Assembly (NCBI RefSeq): GCF_048564905.1
Contig: NC_133020.1
Span: 15,657,501 to 15,721,500, forward strand
Reading direction: 5' to 3'
From: Vicugna pacos
Taxonomy: Eukaryota; Chordata; Mammalia; Artiodactyla; Camelidae
DNA: 64,000 nucleotides
This document shows positions 9,805 to 21,000 of this stretch, one piece after another. The stretch's first letter is position 1, and each line of letters begins with the position of its first letter. The notes below the pieces were generated by a model that saw only the letters and a list, made by a program, of their open reading frames with translations, was not told the origin of the DNA and searched no databases. The translations under genes and the position numbers were made by a program.

Positions 9805-12283
9805 GTAATTTTGATGACTATCTTTAGTGTTATATTTGGATTTCTTTGTGTGTGTGTGTGTGTGTATGTATCTATTTTAGGTTTTTGTTTTGTGGTTACC
9901 ATGAAGTTTACACATAGCAACTTTACATGATTTTTTAAAGTTGATGATAACAAGTTAAAATGCAACCCTGCATTTATCACCTCTCCCCAACACACGTTGA
10001 ATGTTATTTACACCATATTTTATGTCTTTTTGTTTTGTATATTACTTAACTATGTATTGTGGATATAGATGCTTTTACTAATTTCATCTTTTAAACTTCC
10101 TACTGGCTTTATAAGTGGTTGATCTGTTATCTTCACTGTATATTTGCCTTTACCAATGAGATTTTTCCTTTCATCATTTTCATTTTCTAGTTGTGGTTCT
10201 TTCTTTTCTGCTTAATGAAGTATTTTTACCATTTCTTGAAAAGCTGGTTCAGTGATGCTAAATTCTTATAGCTTTTGTTTGTCTATAAGTATCTCTTTTT
10301 CAGAACTGAATGATGGTCTTGCCAGGAAGAGTATTCTTGGTTATAGGTTTTCTCCTTTCACTATTTTAAATATATTATGCCACTCCCACCTGGTCTGCAA
10401 AGTTCCTGTTCAAAAGTTAGGTGATAGTCTTACAAGAGTTCCCTTGTACATGGTAATTGCTTTTCCCTTGCTGCTTTTATGATTCTCTCTTTAATTTCTG
10501 CCATTTTTATTATATAATGTGTCATGGTGTGGCTCTTTTTGGGTTTATCTTGTTTGGGACTCTCTGTGATTCCTAAACCTGGATGCCTCCCCCCACCCCG
10601 TTTATGGACGTTATCAGCTGTTATTTTTTTCAGTAAGTTACGTGCCCCTTTCTCTCTCTTTTCCCTTTCTGGGACCCCTATAATGTGAATGTTAGTACAC
10701 TTGATGTTTTCCAAAGGTCTTTTAAGCTAACTTTATTTTGTTAAAATTATTTTTCTGTTTTCTGTTCAGCTTGGTTGATTTCCACTACTCTGCTTTCTTT
10801 TTTTTTTTTAAATTCTTAAAAATTTTTTTTTAAATAGAGGTACTGGGGATTGAACCCAGGACCTTGTGCATGCTAAGCATGTGCTCTGCCACTGAGCTAT
10901 TACCCTCCAACCTACTCTGTCTTCTAGTTTGCTAATCCATTCCTCTGTATCACTTAGTTTACTATTGATTCCTTCTAGTATATTTTTTATTTTAGTTATT
11001 GCATACTTCAGTTCTATTTGGTTCCTCTTTGTATTTTCTAACTCTTTACTGAAATTCTCACTGTGTCTATGCATTCCTCTCCTAGTTCATTGAGCATATG
11101 ATCTTCACCCTGAACTCTTTTTTGGATATATTGCTTATATCCATTTCCCTTAGTTCTTCTGGGTTTTCACCTTGTTCCTTCATTCGGAATGTATATCTCT
11201 GTCACCTTATTTTGCCTAACTCTCTGCTTTTATTTATATGTATTAGGTAGTTTGTTTATACTTTCTGATCTTGGAGAAGTGGCTGATATAAGAGCCATTT
11301 AACTCTGCTCACTAGAGTTAAATGCTTTAAGGGTGCCCCCGTGTGGGCTCATGGGACCTTCCGTTGCGGTGAACTGACTACTGTGGGTGAGCTGGTAGGT
11401 GGGTCTTGCCCTAGCCCATTTGGCTGCCAAATCCTGCCTCGTTTGGAGGATGCGGGCCCACTGGTTGTTGTGGCTGGGTCCTAGGGTGGTGGCTTTGGGG
11501 CTTCGGTGGGGAGAAGTCCCGGGGCTGGTGCCAGCTTGCTGTCGGGTGGGCGGGGCTGTGACCCCATGTGGCTGGTTGCTTGGCCCATGGAGTCCCCAGA
11601 CTGCTGATGATCAGCCAGTGGGCAGGTGAGCCCCTGGTGCTAATGAGCTAGCGGGAGGGTTCCAAAATGCTTCTTGCCGGCACCAGTGTCCTTGCGGTGG
11701 CACAAGCGCCCCACAGTGACCACTACCAGCATTATATCCCCAGAGGGAGTCCCCATTGCCTTTTGGGGAGGCTCTCCAAGATCAGTACATGAGTCTAACT
11801 GAGGCCCCTTTCAAATGACTGCCTCTGCGCTGGGTCTTGGAGCATGTGAGATTTTGTGTGCGCCCTTTAAGAGTGAGTCTTTTTTTCTTACAGCCTTCCA
11901 GCTCTCCCTGTGCAAATCCTACTGGCCTTCAAAGCCAGACATTCTGGGGGCCAGTCTTCCTGGCGCAGGAACCCCAAGCTTGGGAGCCCAGTGTGGGGCT
12001 TGGAATCGCACTCCTTGGTGAGAACCCGTGCAGTTGTTATCACCCTCCAGTTTGTGGGTTGCCCACGCAGGGTTGTGGGTCTTGACAACGCCGTTTTCTG
12101 CTCCTCCTGCCCATCTCATTGTGGTTCCTTCTTTGTATCTTTAGTCGTGAAAAAAATCTTTCCTTCTTGACTTCAGGTCATTCTCATCGATAGTTGCTCT
12201 GTAAATAGTTGTAATTTTGGTGTGCCCATGGGAGGAGGTGAGCTCAGGCTCTTTTACTCCACCCTCGTGGTCACACCACCTCA
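9805..12283 (-). mobile_element. HAL1-like (ORF1-only) L1 relative, near full length
   Basis: On the minus strand the element starts near 12283 with an L1-type 5' end (CACGAGGGTGGAGTAAAAGAG region) and a GC-rich 5'UTR to about 11290. ORF1 coiled-coil sequence follows at 11074-10915 (SENFSKELENTKRNQIELK; LSDTEEWISKLEDRV), then the ORF1 C-terminal half at 10714-10430 (HIIGVPEREKREKG; YIIKMAEIKERIIKAAREKQ). About 600 bases of AT-rich 3' sequence come next with no reverse transcriptase. ORF1 without ORF2 is the defining layout of HAL1 (half-L1) elements. The family assignment is from memory of their sequence. ORF1 is interrupted by a SINE and is not translatable as a whole. Confidence 0.7.
10793..10911 (-). 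mobile_element. Camelid tRNA-derived SINE inserted in the HAL1-like ORF1
   Basis: Minus-strand tRNA-like head with A-box-like TAGCTCAGTGG and B-box-like GGTTCAATCCC, and a T-rich tract on the left. An imperfect target duplication starts CTACTCTG at 10785 and again at 10912. It splits ORF1 of the older element just after the coiled coil, so the SINE is the younger insertion. Confidence 0.85.
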
Positions 12284-14870
12284 ATACAGCCAGCTCTTAA
12301 CAACAGCATGATCATAGCAACTTGAAGATAGTGATTAAATTTTTTAGACCTACACTTTTAGAATTCTCAGGTATAAATTACTGGCAAAAATGATAAATGA
12401 AAGGGAAATGTGTTTTAAATTTTTCTTTTACAGCTGTTAACTACTTACAGCTTCGGTCATAGTAAAGTACCCCATTTTATATACTTAACAGTGGTTCTTA
12501 AAGTTGTCAGGTAACAAAATACATAGAAATATGGAGATGCTTCCAGAACATTGGTCTAACTTAGAATTATTATATGTATAAAATTCTAGGCTATGTTAGA
12601 ATTCTACTAACAAGAGTTTGTAGCAGATGCTAAAGTTTAAGAAAAAAATGTGTTTCAAAGTGTACATTGTAGCCATAGGGAAAAAAATCTCAGTAATACA
12701 TATATAATACTCATATTTTAAGCCAGTTAGCTTCCTGGAAAAAGCTTCAAAACGATTACCTTTCATCTTATTATCAATTTTGAATGATTTAACCAAACGT
12801 ACTGTGTTGTTGGGTAAATGTGGGCTGTTGCATTGAACAATCCAGGAGACATCATTAAGGATGAAAAATAGTTGCCAAAGAGGATCATTTGGAGTTCAGA
12901 GAGGATGATCCTAAGCACCTTTTTTTCCCCCTGACAATAAGGAGCTGTCAGGACCAATTGTATGTCAAAGCCACCCCTAGTTTGTGTCATTAGAATAAAC
13001 TCCTCCAAAGTTCCTTTTAAGTCAGATGGGTTGGCTTTGCCCCGACAAGGAAGGCTGCTGCCGACCTCTGCCTAAGCGCCGTGGGACGCCTCGCAACCTG
13101 CGCCCAGAGCTGGTACTGCTTCTGGCTAGTCAGATGCTACAGAAGCAGGAAAGGACCTGTTTATCTGAGCAGAAGAAGTGACAAGCCTGGCATGTGGTTC
13201 AAGGAAGGGGGAGGGGAGCTGAGGGAATGCTGAAAATCTCTCTTGACTGCCTCATTTTCCGTCAGATCTGTAGGTAGAATCCACAGCTCCAGCCAGTCTG
13301 GTCTGAAGCTGCCCTGCCCCCACCTCTGTGGTCTCTTCTCCGCAGGTCTCAGGGCCTGACCCCTTTGGTGTTCCTTGGGTTTCTTTGGGTTGTGTCTGAG
13401 CGTGAGCCAAAAGGAGTTTCGGTGGAGGAAGAAATAAGCAGACTGTTCAGTAAAATGATCCTGAAGCCCTGCAATGGCAGCAGGGAAAGCACAGCTGGAA
13501 TGCGAAGTCTTTTCAGCCTTGGAGGTGTCTGTGACAGACACCCCGAGGTCCATCCAGGCACCTGTCAGCCCAAGGGCCCGGCAGGCAGGAGAAACTAGGA
13601 GAGTCTGGGCACACTATGAATGCTAAGACCTAGGGATCTTCCTCCTTGTCCTCACCGCCCCCAAAACTTAACCTAATAAACAGAGACCCCATATCCAGTC
13701 TGCCTTTTGAAGGTGGAAAACTGTAGTGAGAGAGCACCCGATGGACAATCAGGATGCACGATGCAGGTCTTAGCCTAAGCGCTAATTAGCTGTTGGAACA
13801 CTCTTAAATTCTGTGCTCAGTTTCTCCGCCATCAGAAAGTTATGGAGGTAAGTGTTTTTATTTTTTGGGTGTTGCTTTCAAGGGGCTCGTCTGGTGGTCC
13901 CTGTTTAGAGTTCTATGGAGTTTGGGCGGCATCTCACGGTGTCCTTGTAAAGCAGAATGAGAAACGGAAGGCACGGTTGCTGTTTTTATAGTTTCTTTAG
14001 CGGGCAGGTGTGACTGCGTTGGCACAGAAGGTACAGTGCTGGTTTCCTCATGCACAGCGTGCGAGGAGAACGGCTTTTTGACACTGAAAGTTGAACCTGC
14101 TGTGTTTGCATCCTCTCTTGAAGCCTAAAGAGCTCCCATAACACCAAGTGACCTTGATTTCGCTCCCTGTCTTTTCTTGTCCTCACCCGTTCCACTCTTA
14201 GGATGGCCTGATAACGGATTCATGATCAAGGGTCCCACGCCTGATTAGATCTAATTGATTTTCTGACCCTCGGCAATTCATGCTTTCACTTAGGTCTTAG
14301 TTTCCACATGCGACATGAAGTTGTTAAAATAGCCATGGATTATTCTGAAGGGGCTTTCTGTTATAAAAGCGAAGACAACTTTAAAGAATATTCCCACTTT
14401 GCACAATTGGGAAGAAAGAAATGCAGATTAACCAAAGGTGAATGTACAATTGTCTATAAATCACCTCCCTTTGGCCACCTCCACCTCTAGCTTTCCAGCT
14501 CTGCTCTTCTTGGGCTGATGCTGAAATCGATTATTTTTAATTCACCAAGTTAATATTGACTGGGAAATAGAGGCAACCGGACTTAAAAATAGAAGTATAA
14601 ACTTAGGTTATCTACAAACAGATGAGCAATAAAGATTTGACAGTATATCGGCAAGGCCACAGGCTGTGGGTTTATAGAGATTCAGATAGTGAGTGAGATA
14701 AATCGCCCACAGAAAGTTTGCTGAGACCTGAGCTAGAACTCTGTGCTAGACGGGAAACCCCGTATCTCCAGACCTGAATTACGGGGTTAACAGCGATATT
14801 GGGGGCTGTATCTTTGTGGCTTTTATTTAAACCTCGATCAAACCTACTTTGTGTGCCCAGGGAGCAGTAA

Positions 14871-14905
<35 letters not shown>

Positions 14906-15299
14906 GTTTGCAATATAGAAACATTTATGCTGATAGGAATTTAGAGACATTACTCTTTGGATGTCCTCTCTAGTCCCACCCGTTCATGGCAACCTAAGAA
15001 ATTCAGACCAACTCAGGACTGTCAAAGAAAATAAAGAGGGTTCTGACGCTGGGAGCTATCGAACGCGGAGCCGCATAGTCTGTGTTCTTATCCAGATGTG
15101 AGAAAGACCCGTCGTGAGCTTGTGTTACCTTATAGGGCACGTCTGACCAGCCTTTAGGAGGCGTGGACTGTCCACCCTGTTCTGGAACTGATTTTCTCAG
15201 AGGCAGAACGCTCTGTGGTATCATCAAATCGTACACAAAGTCTGATGTAACCTTTAGAGGCCATGGAACTGTCAGTGTTACCGTCAGCAACAAATGAGA
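12284..15299. other. Intergenic region, mostly unrecognised
   Basis: No gene recognised. A MIR-like segment lies at about 13720-13850. Bases 13020-13600 look like single-copy sequence of moderate GC content with no known exon, and include a 19-base palindrome at 13524-13542. A (TG)n microsatellite lies at 14873-14903. Confidence 0.5.
14873..14903. repeat. (TG)n microsatellite
   Basis: Uninterrupted TG dinucleotide run of about 15 units. Confidence 0.95.
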
Positions 15300-16205
15300 C
15301 TTATACACAGAAAACTACAAGATATCACTGAAAGAAATGGAAGAAGAGCTTAGTAAATGGAAAGACACCCTGTGGGAAGTAGGAGGACCTAATACCGTTA
15401 AGAGGGCAGTACTCCCCAAGTCAATGGACGTTGTCAATGAAATCTCTCCCGGAATTCTAGGTGGCCAAGCAGATTCTAAAATTCACATAGGAAGGAACAC
15501 AAGGGACTTAGAATATTCCAAACAATCTTCAGAAAGAGAATAAAGTTGTAGGACTCCTAGTTAATAATTTTAAAACTTACTCCAAAGCTACAGTAATTAA
15601 GACCCTGGGTTATTGGCATAAGGAATAAGGGGAGTCTGGACTTCAGACTCTGGGCCTTGTACCAGCGGACCCCAACTTCCAGGCCTGCAGCCTCAGATGG
15701 GGTGACAACACCAGATTTCCTGGTTCTCCCGCATACAAACGGCGGGTGGTGGGACTTCTCAACCTCCAGCTTCTTGTGAGCCAATTCCTGTAATAAATCT
15801 CCTTTTACATATGTCTTTCTACATATATCCTATGGGTTCTGTTTCTCCAGAGAACCCCGACTAATACAATGAATGAAACCTGACAACTTGCTAAGTGAAA
15901 GAAGCCACAGAGGGTGACAAAGTGTATGATTCCATTTATGTGAAGTATCCTAAATAGGCAAATCCATAAAGACAGAAAATAGATTAGCGATGCCTAGGGG
16001 CTTGGGGCGGGGAGGTGGGAATTGGAGAGTGACTGCTATTGATTCAGGGTTTTTTTTGGGGCGGTAGTGATGAAAATATTCTAAAATTAGATAGCAGTGA
16101 TGGTTGCACAACTTTGTGAATAAAAAACCACTGAATTGTACACTTCGAAAGGGTGCATTTTATGGTATATGAATTGTAGCTCATTCAAATAAGACAAACT
16201 CAAAA
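15300..16205 (+). mobile_element. L1M element, ORF2 fragment and 3' end, with an insertion
   Basis: Bases 15300-15640 match L1 ORF2 (AAATGGAAAGACACCCTGTG; AAAACTTACTCCAAAGCTAC). Bases 15875-16205 match the L1MA/L1MB-type 3' end (TGATGGTTGCACAACTTTGTG, then CACTGAATTGTACAC). The two parts have the same orientation and are separated by a different repeat at about 15640-15875. Old and coding-dead. Confidence 0.8.
15640..15875 (+). repeat. Interspersed repeat inserted between the two L1 parts
   Basis: This segment ends with AATAAATCTCC and later GTTCTGTTTCTCCAGAGAAC. I recall that wording as a recurrent mammalian repeat ending, but I cannot name the family with confidence; it may be LTR-like. 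It interrupts the L1 copy and is therefore probably younger than it. Confidence 0.4.
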
Positions 16206-16269
16206 GCAATAGTAAAGGTAATTCTGATTATGAAAAAAAGAAAAAAGGATTTTTGAGAATCTGCTAGGG

Positions 16270-16475
16270 AGGCAGAATAGTACAATGCAAGAACAGATTT
16301 TAAAGCCACAAGACCTGGGTTGGAACTCCAAATCCCTACTTACTAGCTGTGTGATCTAGAGCAAGTTACTTAACCTCTCTGTGACACAGTTTCTTCATCC
16401 ATATGTAAAGTGCTTAGAACGGGTCCTAACACATGGTGAGTGAGCGCTATATAAGTGTTTACCATTGTAACTCTA
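16270..16475 (+). mobile_element. MIR SINE
   Basis: Typical MIR core (GACCTGGGTT; TAGCTGTGTGATCTAGAGCA; GTTACTTAACCTCTCTG) and tail resembling GTGAGCGCTATATAAGTG. Confidence 0.85.
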
Positions 16476-18349
16476 TGCCATAAAATGTACTAGCAAGCAA
16501 AACCCGGTATCAAGGAAGTTGTGCTGAGCATAAATATCAGTTAAGGGTGGGGTCCAACGTGGATTATTTCACTGGGTTTATTGTCTGAACTCTGCTCCAT
16601 GCTCTCTCATGGAAAGAGCCTGGGTTTAGCAGAAAAGAAAGGAAAGAGAATGTGGGTCCAAGGATACAAATACTGAATTTAGTCTTCTTGCCTGGGTCCT
16701 GGAGAAAGGTCCAAAAATATGTTAGGAGAGACAAATAGAAAAGGCAACTTGAGCAAGGAATGGTGGAAAGCACTTAATATATTTTTGTTGTTCAATTTAA
16801 ATAAATGTCAGGCAAAAATTCTGACGGTTCGCCTCTGGAATTTAGACACTAACTTCATGATCTTTGTTCTCTTGTTCCGTTTTGGTTGGCATCTTTGTTG
16901 CTCTTCCATTTCCAAAAGTAAGATCAAACAAACCCTTAAAGTTCATGTCCCAGGACAGATGAGGAACCCAGGAGGGTGGCAGATGTTTAAGGCAATGTTC
17001 GAATGCCTTTGCTTTAAACTGCTTTCTGCATCTTTGGAAGGGTGTGCGTACAGCTGTTGACTTTTCCGTAGATTCGTATGTGTTGACAGCAATTAGAGAT
17101 TCTGCTCTAAGGACTGGATGGCTTACTCATTTTGAGGGAATGATATAAGGTATTAAATTCCTTACTTAAAAGGGTAGAGAAAAACTCCATTGTCTACCTT
17201 TCCTCTGGTTTTACCCTCCTGAATTTTCTTTCTCCTATGTAAATATGTTATATATACTTGGTCTCATCATAGTTTTGCTTTCTTGGATGTTCTTCATTGG
17301 ATATCAAAAAATAATTATAATGCCTTATATGTTTACTCTTGAGATATTATTTCTCGATGATTTACATACAACCCTCTGACTGGCTTGCTTAAGGTCACAC
17401 ACAAGATTTTGCTGACCCAGGATCATAACTTAGATCGCACAACTCCTTTGCCTGTATTAGGAGCAAATTCTTCCCTCTCACTGTACATTTCTTCAAGAAC
17501 TTTCTATTGAGAAAGAATCTAGATGAGGAAAATATGACAAATTCCAGTGCAGAAAGCAGCTGAAGCCAAAATGAAGATTAATTATACTTCATAATATAAC
17601 TACACAGATAATTATATGTCTCATTATACTGGATACATTCTATATCCATGCTGATATAGAAATAGCAGTATTTAAAATTCATTTGATATCAGATTTTTCT
17701 CCAAAGTGAATCTCTTATCACCTTTTTAGCTGTTTTAACTTTTGTCTCCCTAAAGATTAGTAGCAATGACGTGTCAGAGGAGAACTGTGAGCCATACATG
17801 ATGGGGCAATGATACAGCTGGCCTGAAGTTCTCTCAGATATGTGAACAACAGCTTAATAGATCCCCAGATTATTTACTATAACAGATGTGAAACAATGAG
17901 CTTTAGAAGTGATTACATAATTTGCTCAAGAGCACACAACTAATTAACAGCAGAAAGGAGTCCACTGGATTTCAGAAATGCACGGGGCTGTACTTCTGAC
18001 ACTTGTAATAAAAACGGAAAGCGAGCCGAAGTGTAGGAGCATGCCGTTTTTGGCCTTTATGGTGGAAGATAGAAAAGATCTTAAGGAAAAAAGCATCTGA
18101 AAGCAGAGCATCTTTCTCATGCCTGCAAGCTTAGGGCAGGGGCGTGAAGGACAAAGGCAGGTGGCTGAGGTGGGGCCCGCTGCTGGGCTGCTTTGTGACT
18201 GGTTTAAGATATTAAGCAGCCAGCCATTCTCAATGAAATAAATTCCTTCACAGAAACCTCTAGAATAATGTTTGATCAAATATCTTGGTACGGCCTAGCC
18301 AAACTGACATGTAAAATTAAGCATCACACTCTTTTTGATGAAAATTTTA
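16476..18349. other. Intergenic stretch with MIR relics
   Basis: No gene recognised. Weak MIR-like segments lie at about 17370-17460 and 17860-17975, the second in reverse orientation (GCTCAAGAGCACACAACTAA). The remainder is AT-rich and unassigned. Confidence 0.45.
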
Positions 18350-19100
18350 ATTTTTTTCTATCTTTTTTTTAATTGTAGAAAATTTCATATCTATACAAAA
18401 ACAGAAGAAAACAAAAGGTTTGGATGGGAGGATGACTATGCATGTGTTAATCACCCAAATTCAACAATTTTCAACACATGGCCAATCTTGTTTCATTTAT
18501 ATCTCTACCCACTTTCTTTCTTCAAGTCCTGGGATATTTTGAAGTAAATGTATATTTTTGCTTTCAAGAGAAATAGATAACAGTACAATAAAAATGTTTT
18601 TGTGTGTTCAGAATCATCTTCCATTAAAATCAATCTTATAAAAAAATCTTATAATTGACTCCTGGGAGAGAAATTAGTTGGTCGAGATTATGAATGTCAT
18701 TAAGGCTCTTTATTTACATATTGCCAAATTTGTTTCCTTAAATATTGAAATTTAGACACCCTGTCAAAGTGTAAGAATGAGCTTTTTTAACTGGGCTCTT
18801 TAATGCATCAAAGTTCTCACTTTCATTTTTTAATTTTCCTTAAGTGGATAGGCAAAAAAATTGCACCTTGTTTTTCTTTTAATATTTAACTAAGTAGGTA
18901 ATAGTATGACTTAATTTCTAGTTAAGTTGAACATCTTTAATCTTCCTCCCTTGTGCTTCCATATTTGTTACACATTTTGGTTTGGTGAATTAGTTTTCTT
19001 CTGTTTTTCACTTTCCACGATTATTTATTGACATCTTAATTATCTTTATTTATTGCTATAAAATTTCTATGTTTTTATTCTTTGCTTGATTGGTTGATCT
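18350..19100. mobile_element. Old L1M fragments
   Basis: Two patches resemble L1M sequence: about 18420-18550 (AACACATGGCCAATCTTGTTT) and about 18700-19000 (ATTGCCAAATTTGTTTCC; GTTGAACATCTTTAATC). The second reads as reverse orientation; the first could not be oriented with certainty. Confidence 0.5.
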
Positions 19101-19424
19101 CGCTTTGTGATTTTTTTTTCCTATTGGAAGAAATCTTTTCTTTGTAACATAGCAAGTCTTTGCCAATCCATTTTAACTTACACTGTGATTTTTTTATGTT
19201 TCTTAAAACCTACAGTCATTTTCCCAAGTAAAATTTATTTTTGCACAGGGATGAAGCAAAGATCTAAATTTTTTTTTGCCAAATGGGTACACTGTAATAT
19301 GCATATTATGCATAACGGAGCTTGGCAGTTCTCCGCACAAGTTATATTTTGGTCTCTCCTGGGAAGCATTCCTTCTTTTCAGTGCTGATGGGTGAAACCA
19401 TAATCTGTAGGGTTCATAATCACC

Positions 19425-19520
19425 ATGTTCTCTTCTGGGGCTGGGGGTGAACCCCAGCATTGGTATTTTTTAAAAAGCTCAGTAAGAGATTCTAATGTGC
19501 AGCTCAGTTTGAGAATCTGC
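19425..19520. mobile_element. hAT-Charlie-type DNA transposon relic
   Basis: The segment CAGCATTGGTATTTTTTAAA, followed by TTCTAATGTGCAGCTCAG and TTTGAGAATC, resembles one end of MER-type nonautonomous hAT elements. Only the right half is recognisable. Confidence 0.55.
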
Positions 19521-19631
19521 TTTTTTTTTTTTTAAAATGCTGACTTCTTTATATTAAATTTCTAAACATGTGATTTATTTCTGGGATATTTGCGTGTTCT
19601 ATTAATCTGTCTGTCTGTTTTTCAGTGTCAT

Positions 19632-19677
19632 TGTGTGTGTGTCTATGGGTGTGTGTGTGTGTGTGTGTGTGTGTGTC
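19632..19677. repeat. (TG)n microsatellite, interrupted
   Basis: Two TG runs separated by a short CTATGG interruption. Confidence 0.95.
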
Positions 19678-20259
19678 TCGGGCTTTGTTGTGTATTCAGG
19701 CCTAGAGCCTGCCCCCGCCCTCAGCTCAAATATTGATTTGTGTTGTTTTTGACTCCATGCTGGGATGTTGCTAGTGCCCGTCCTCATTTGCTGGAGCCCT
19801 AAGTTTCCAAACAAATCAACTTGAAGAGCGGTCCCTGAGCTCCTCACCTTAGTCCTCTCATTCACAGCTAAACATCTCAGAAAAGCTCCCCAAACACATC
19901 TTCTCCACATCCTCACTTTCTGTTTATTCCCTGAGCCACACCACTCTGACTCTGCTGCTGCTCTGAAACTACTCTTTCTGTGGCCAAGAGTGACCTCCAC
20001 TTTGCCTGCATCCACCTGTGACTTTTCCCTCTTACCTCTCATCAGCTTTCCGACCAGTCGTCTGAGTGAGAGATGTGAGACGAACTAGGCTGCAGAGGTG
20101 GGCGGTAGGTAAAGGTGGGCAGTTCGGTTATAGAGTCAAATGCAGACAAAAAACTTGGGTTTTTAGTGGGGTGAGCAGAACACGGGGGCAAGAGGTGCAG
20201 GGGTGTGTGCTTAGACGTGAAGCAGAGTTGGGGTGGGGGGGTGGTCATTATTCAGACAC

Positions 20260-21000
20260 TAGGCCGGCAGGGGTGTTGATCTGGGGGATGGTCTTCCCAT
20301 CTGTAGCAGAACTGATGCAGGAAAAACAGATGTGGGGCATGAGGAGGGCTGTGTCCCAGGTCTCGGTTGAGCCCCTGGGACATGTCCCACCAAGTGTGGG
20401 TCCTTGGCTTCATGCAGGAAAGTATTCAAGAGCAAGCCCCAGTTGAGTAAAGGGAGACTTGCTGAGAGAGGTACATACTGCATAGAGCGTAGGCTGTTTC
20501 AGAAAGCAAGAGAGGCCGCAGGGTGTGGGGGTTGGGTGTTCAGGTTGAAGTAGAAGCAAGCACACACTCCACAGACAGAGTGCAGCTGCCTTTGAAGAGG
20601 ACGGAGCGAGAGAGGCGGCCACGAGGTGTGGTGTTGCCAGTTTTTATGGGCTCGGTAGCTTCATATGCTAACAAGTGGGAGGACCATTCCAACTTCCCTG
20701 GGGAAGGGGCTGGGATTCGGAGGAACTGAGCCACCGCCCACCCTTTGACCTTTTGTGGCTAGCCTTGGGCCTGTCATGGTGCCTGTAGGCATGTCATTTA
20801 TCATGCTAATATGTTACAGTGAGCATATAATGAAGCTCAAGGTCTACTAGAAGTCAAATCTCCTGCCATCTTAATCCTCAAGGCCTACTGGGGGTTGAAT
20901 CTTCCCCACCATTTGCATGTTAATTGCTGTCTTCCCTTGAATGGCTGTGCCCTGCCCCCTTCCCTCCTATCTCAGAACCTCAGTAACCAGGGTACAGAGC
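20260..21000. mobile_element. Possible old endogenous retrovirus LTR fragment
   Basis: Sequence around 20640-20960 (TTTATGGGCT; GGAAGGGGCTGGGATT; CATGCTAATATGTTACAGTG; ATGAAGCTCAAGGTCTACT) matches wording I recall from laurasiatherian solitary LTRs. No internal retroviral genes were seen beside it, so it would be a solo LTR or a fragment, broken and old. Family and ends are uncertain. Confidence 0.35.

Noticed and set aside
10845-10910. A tRNA gene on the minus strand
   Set aside because: The A- and B-box-like words belong to a SINE head. The sequence lacks a proper cloverleaf 3' end and continues into an A-rich tail with target duplication.
10430-11074. Two minus-strand frames with coiled-coil and RNA-binding-like sequence as a host gene
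   Set aside because: They match L1-type ORF1 in order, split by a SINE, and belong to a retroelement.
20042-20446. Overlapping frames of 126 and 68 residues on opposite strands
   Set aside because: They lie next to and within the possible LTR block, with low-complexity composition and no domain.
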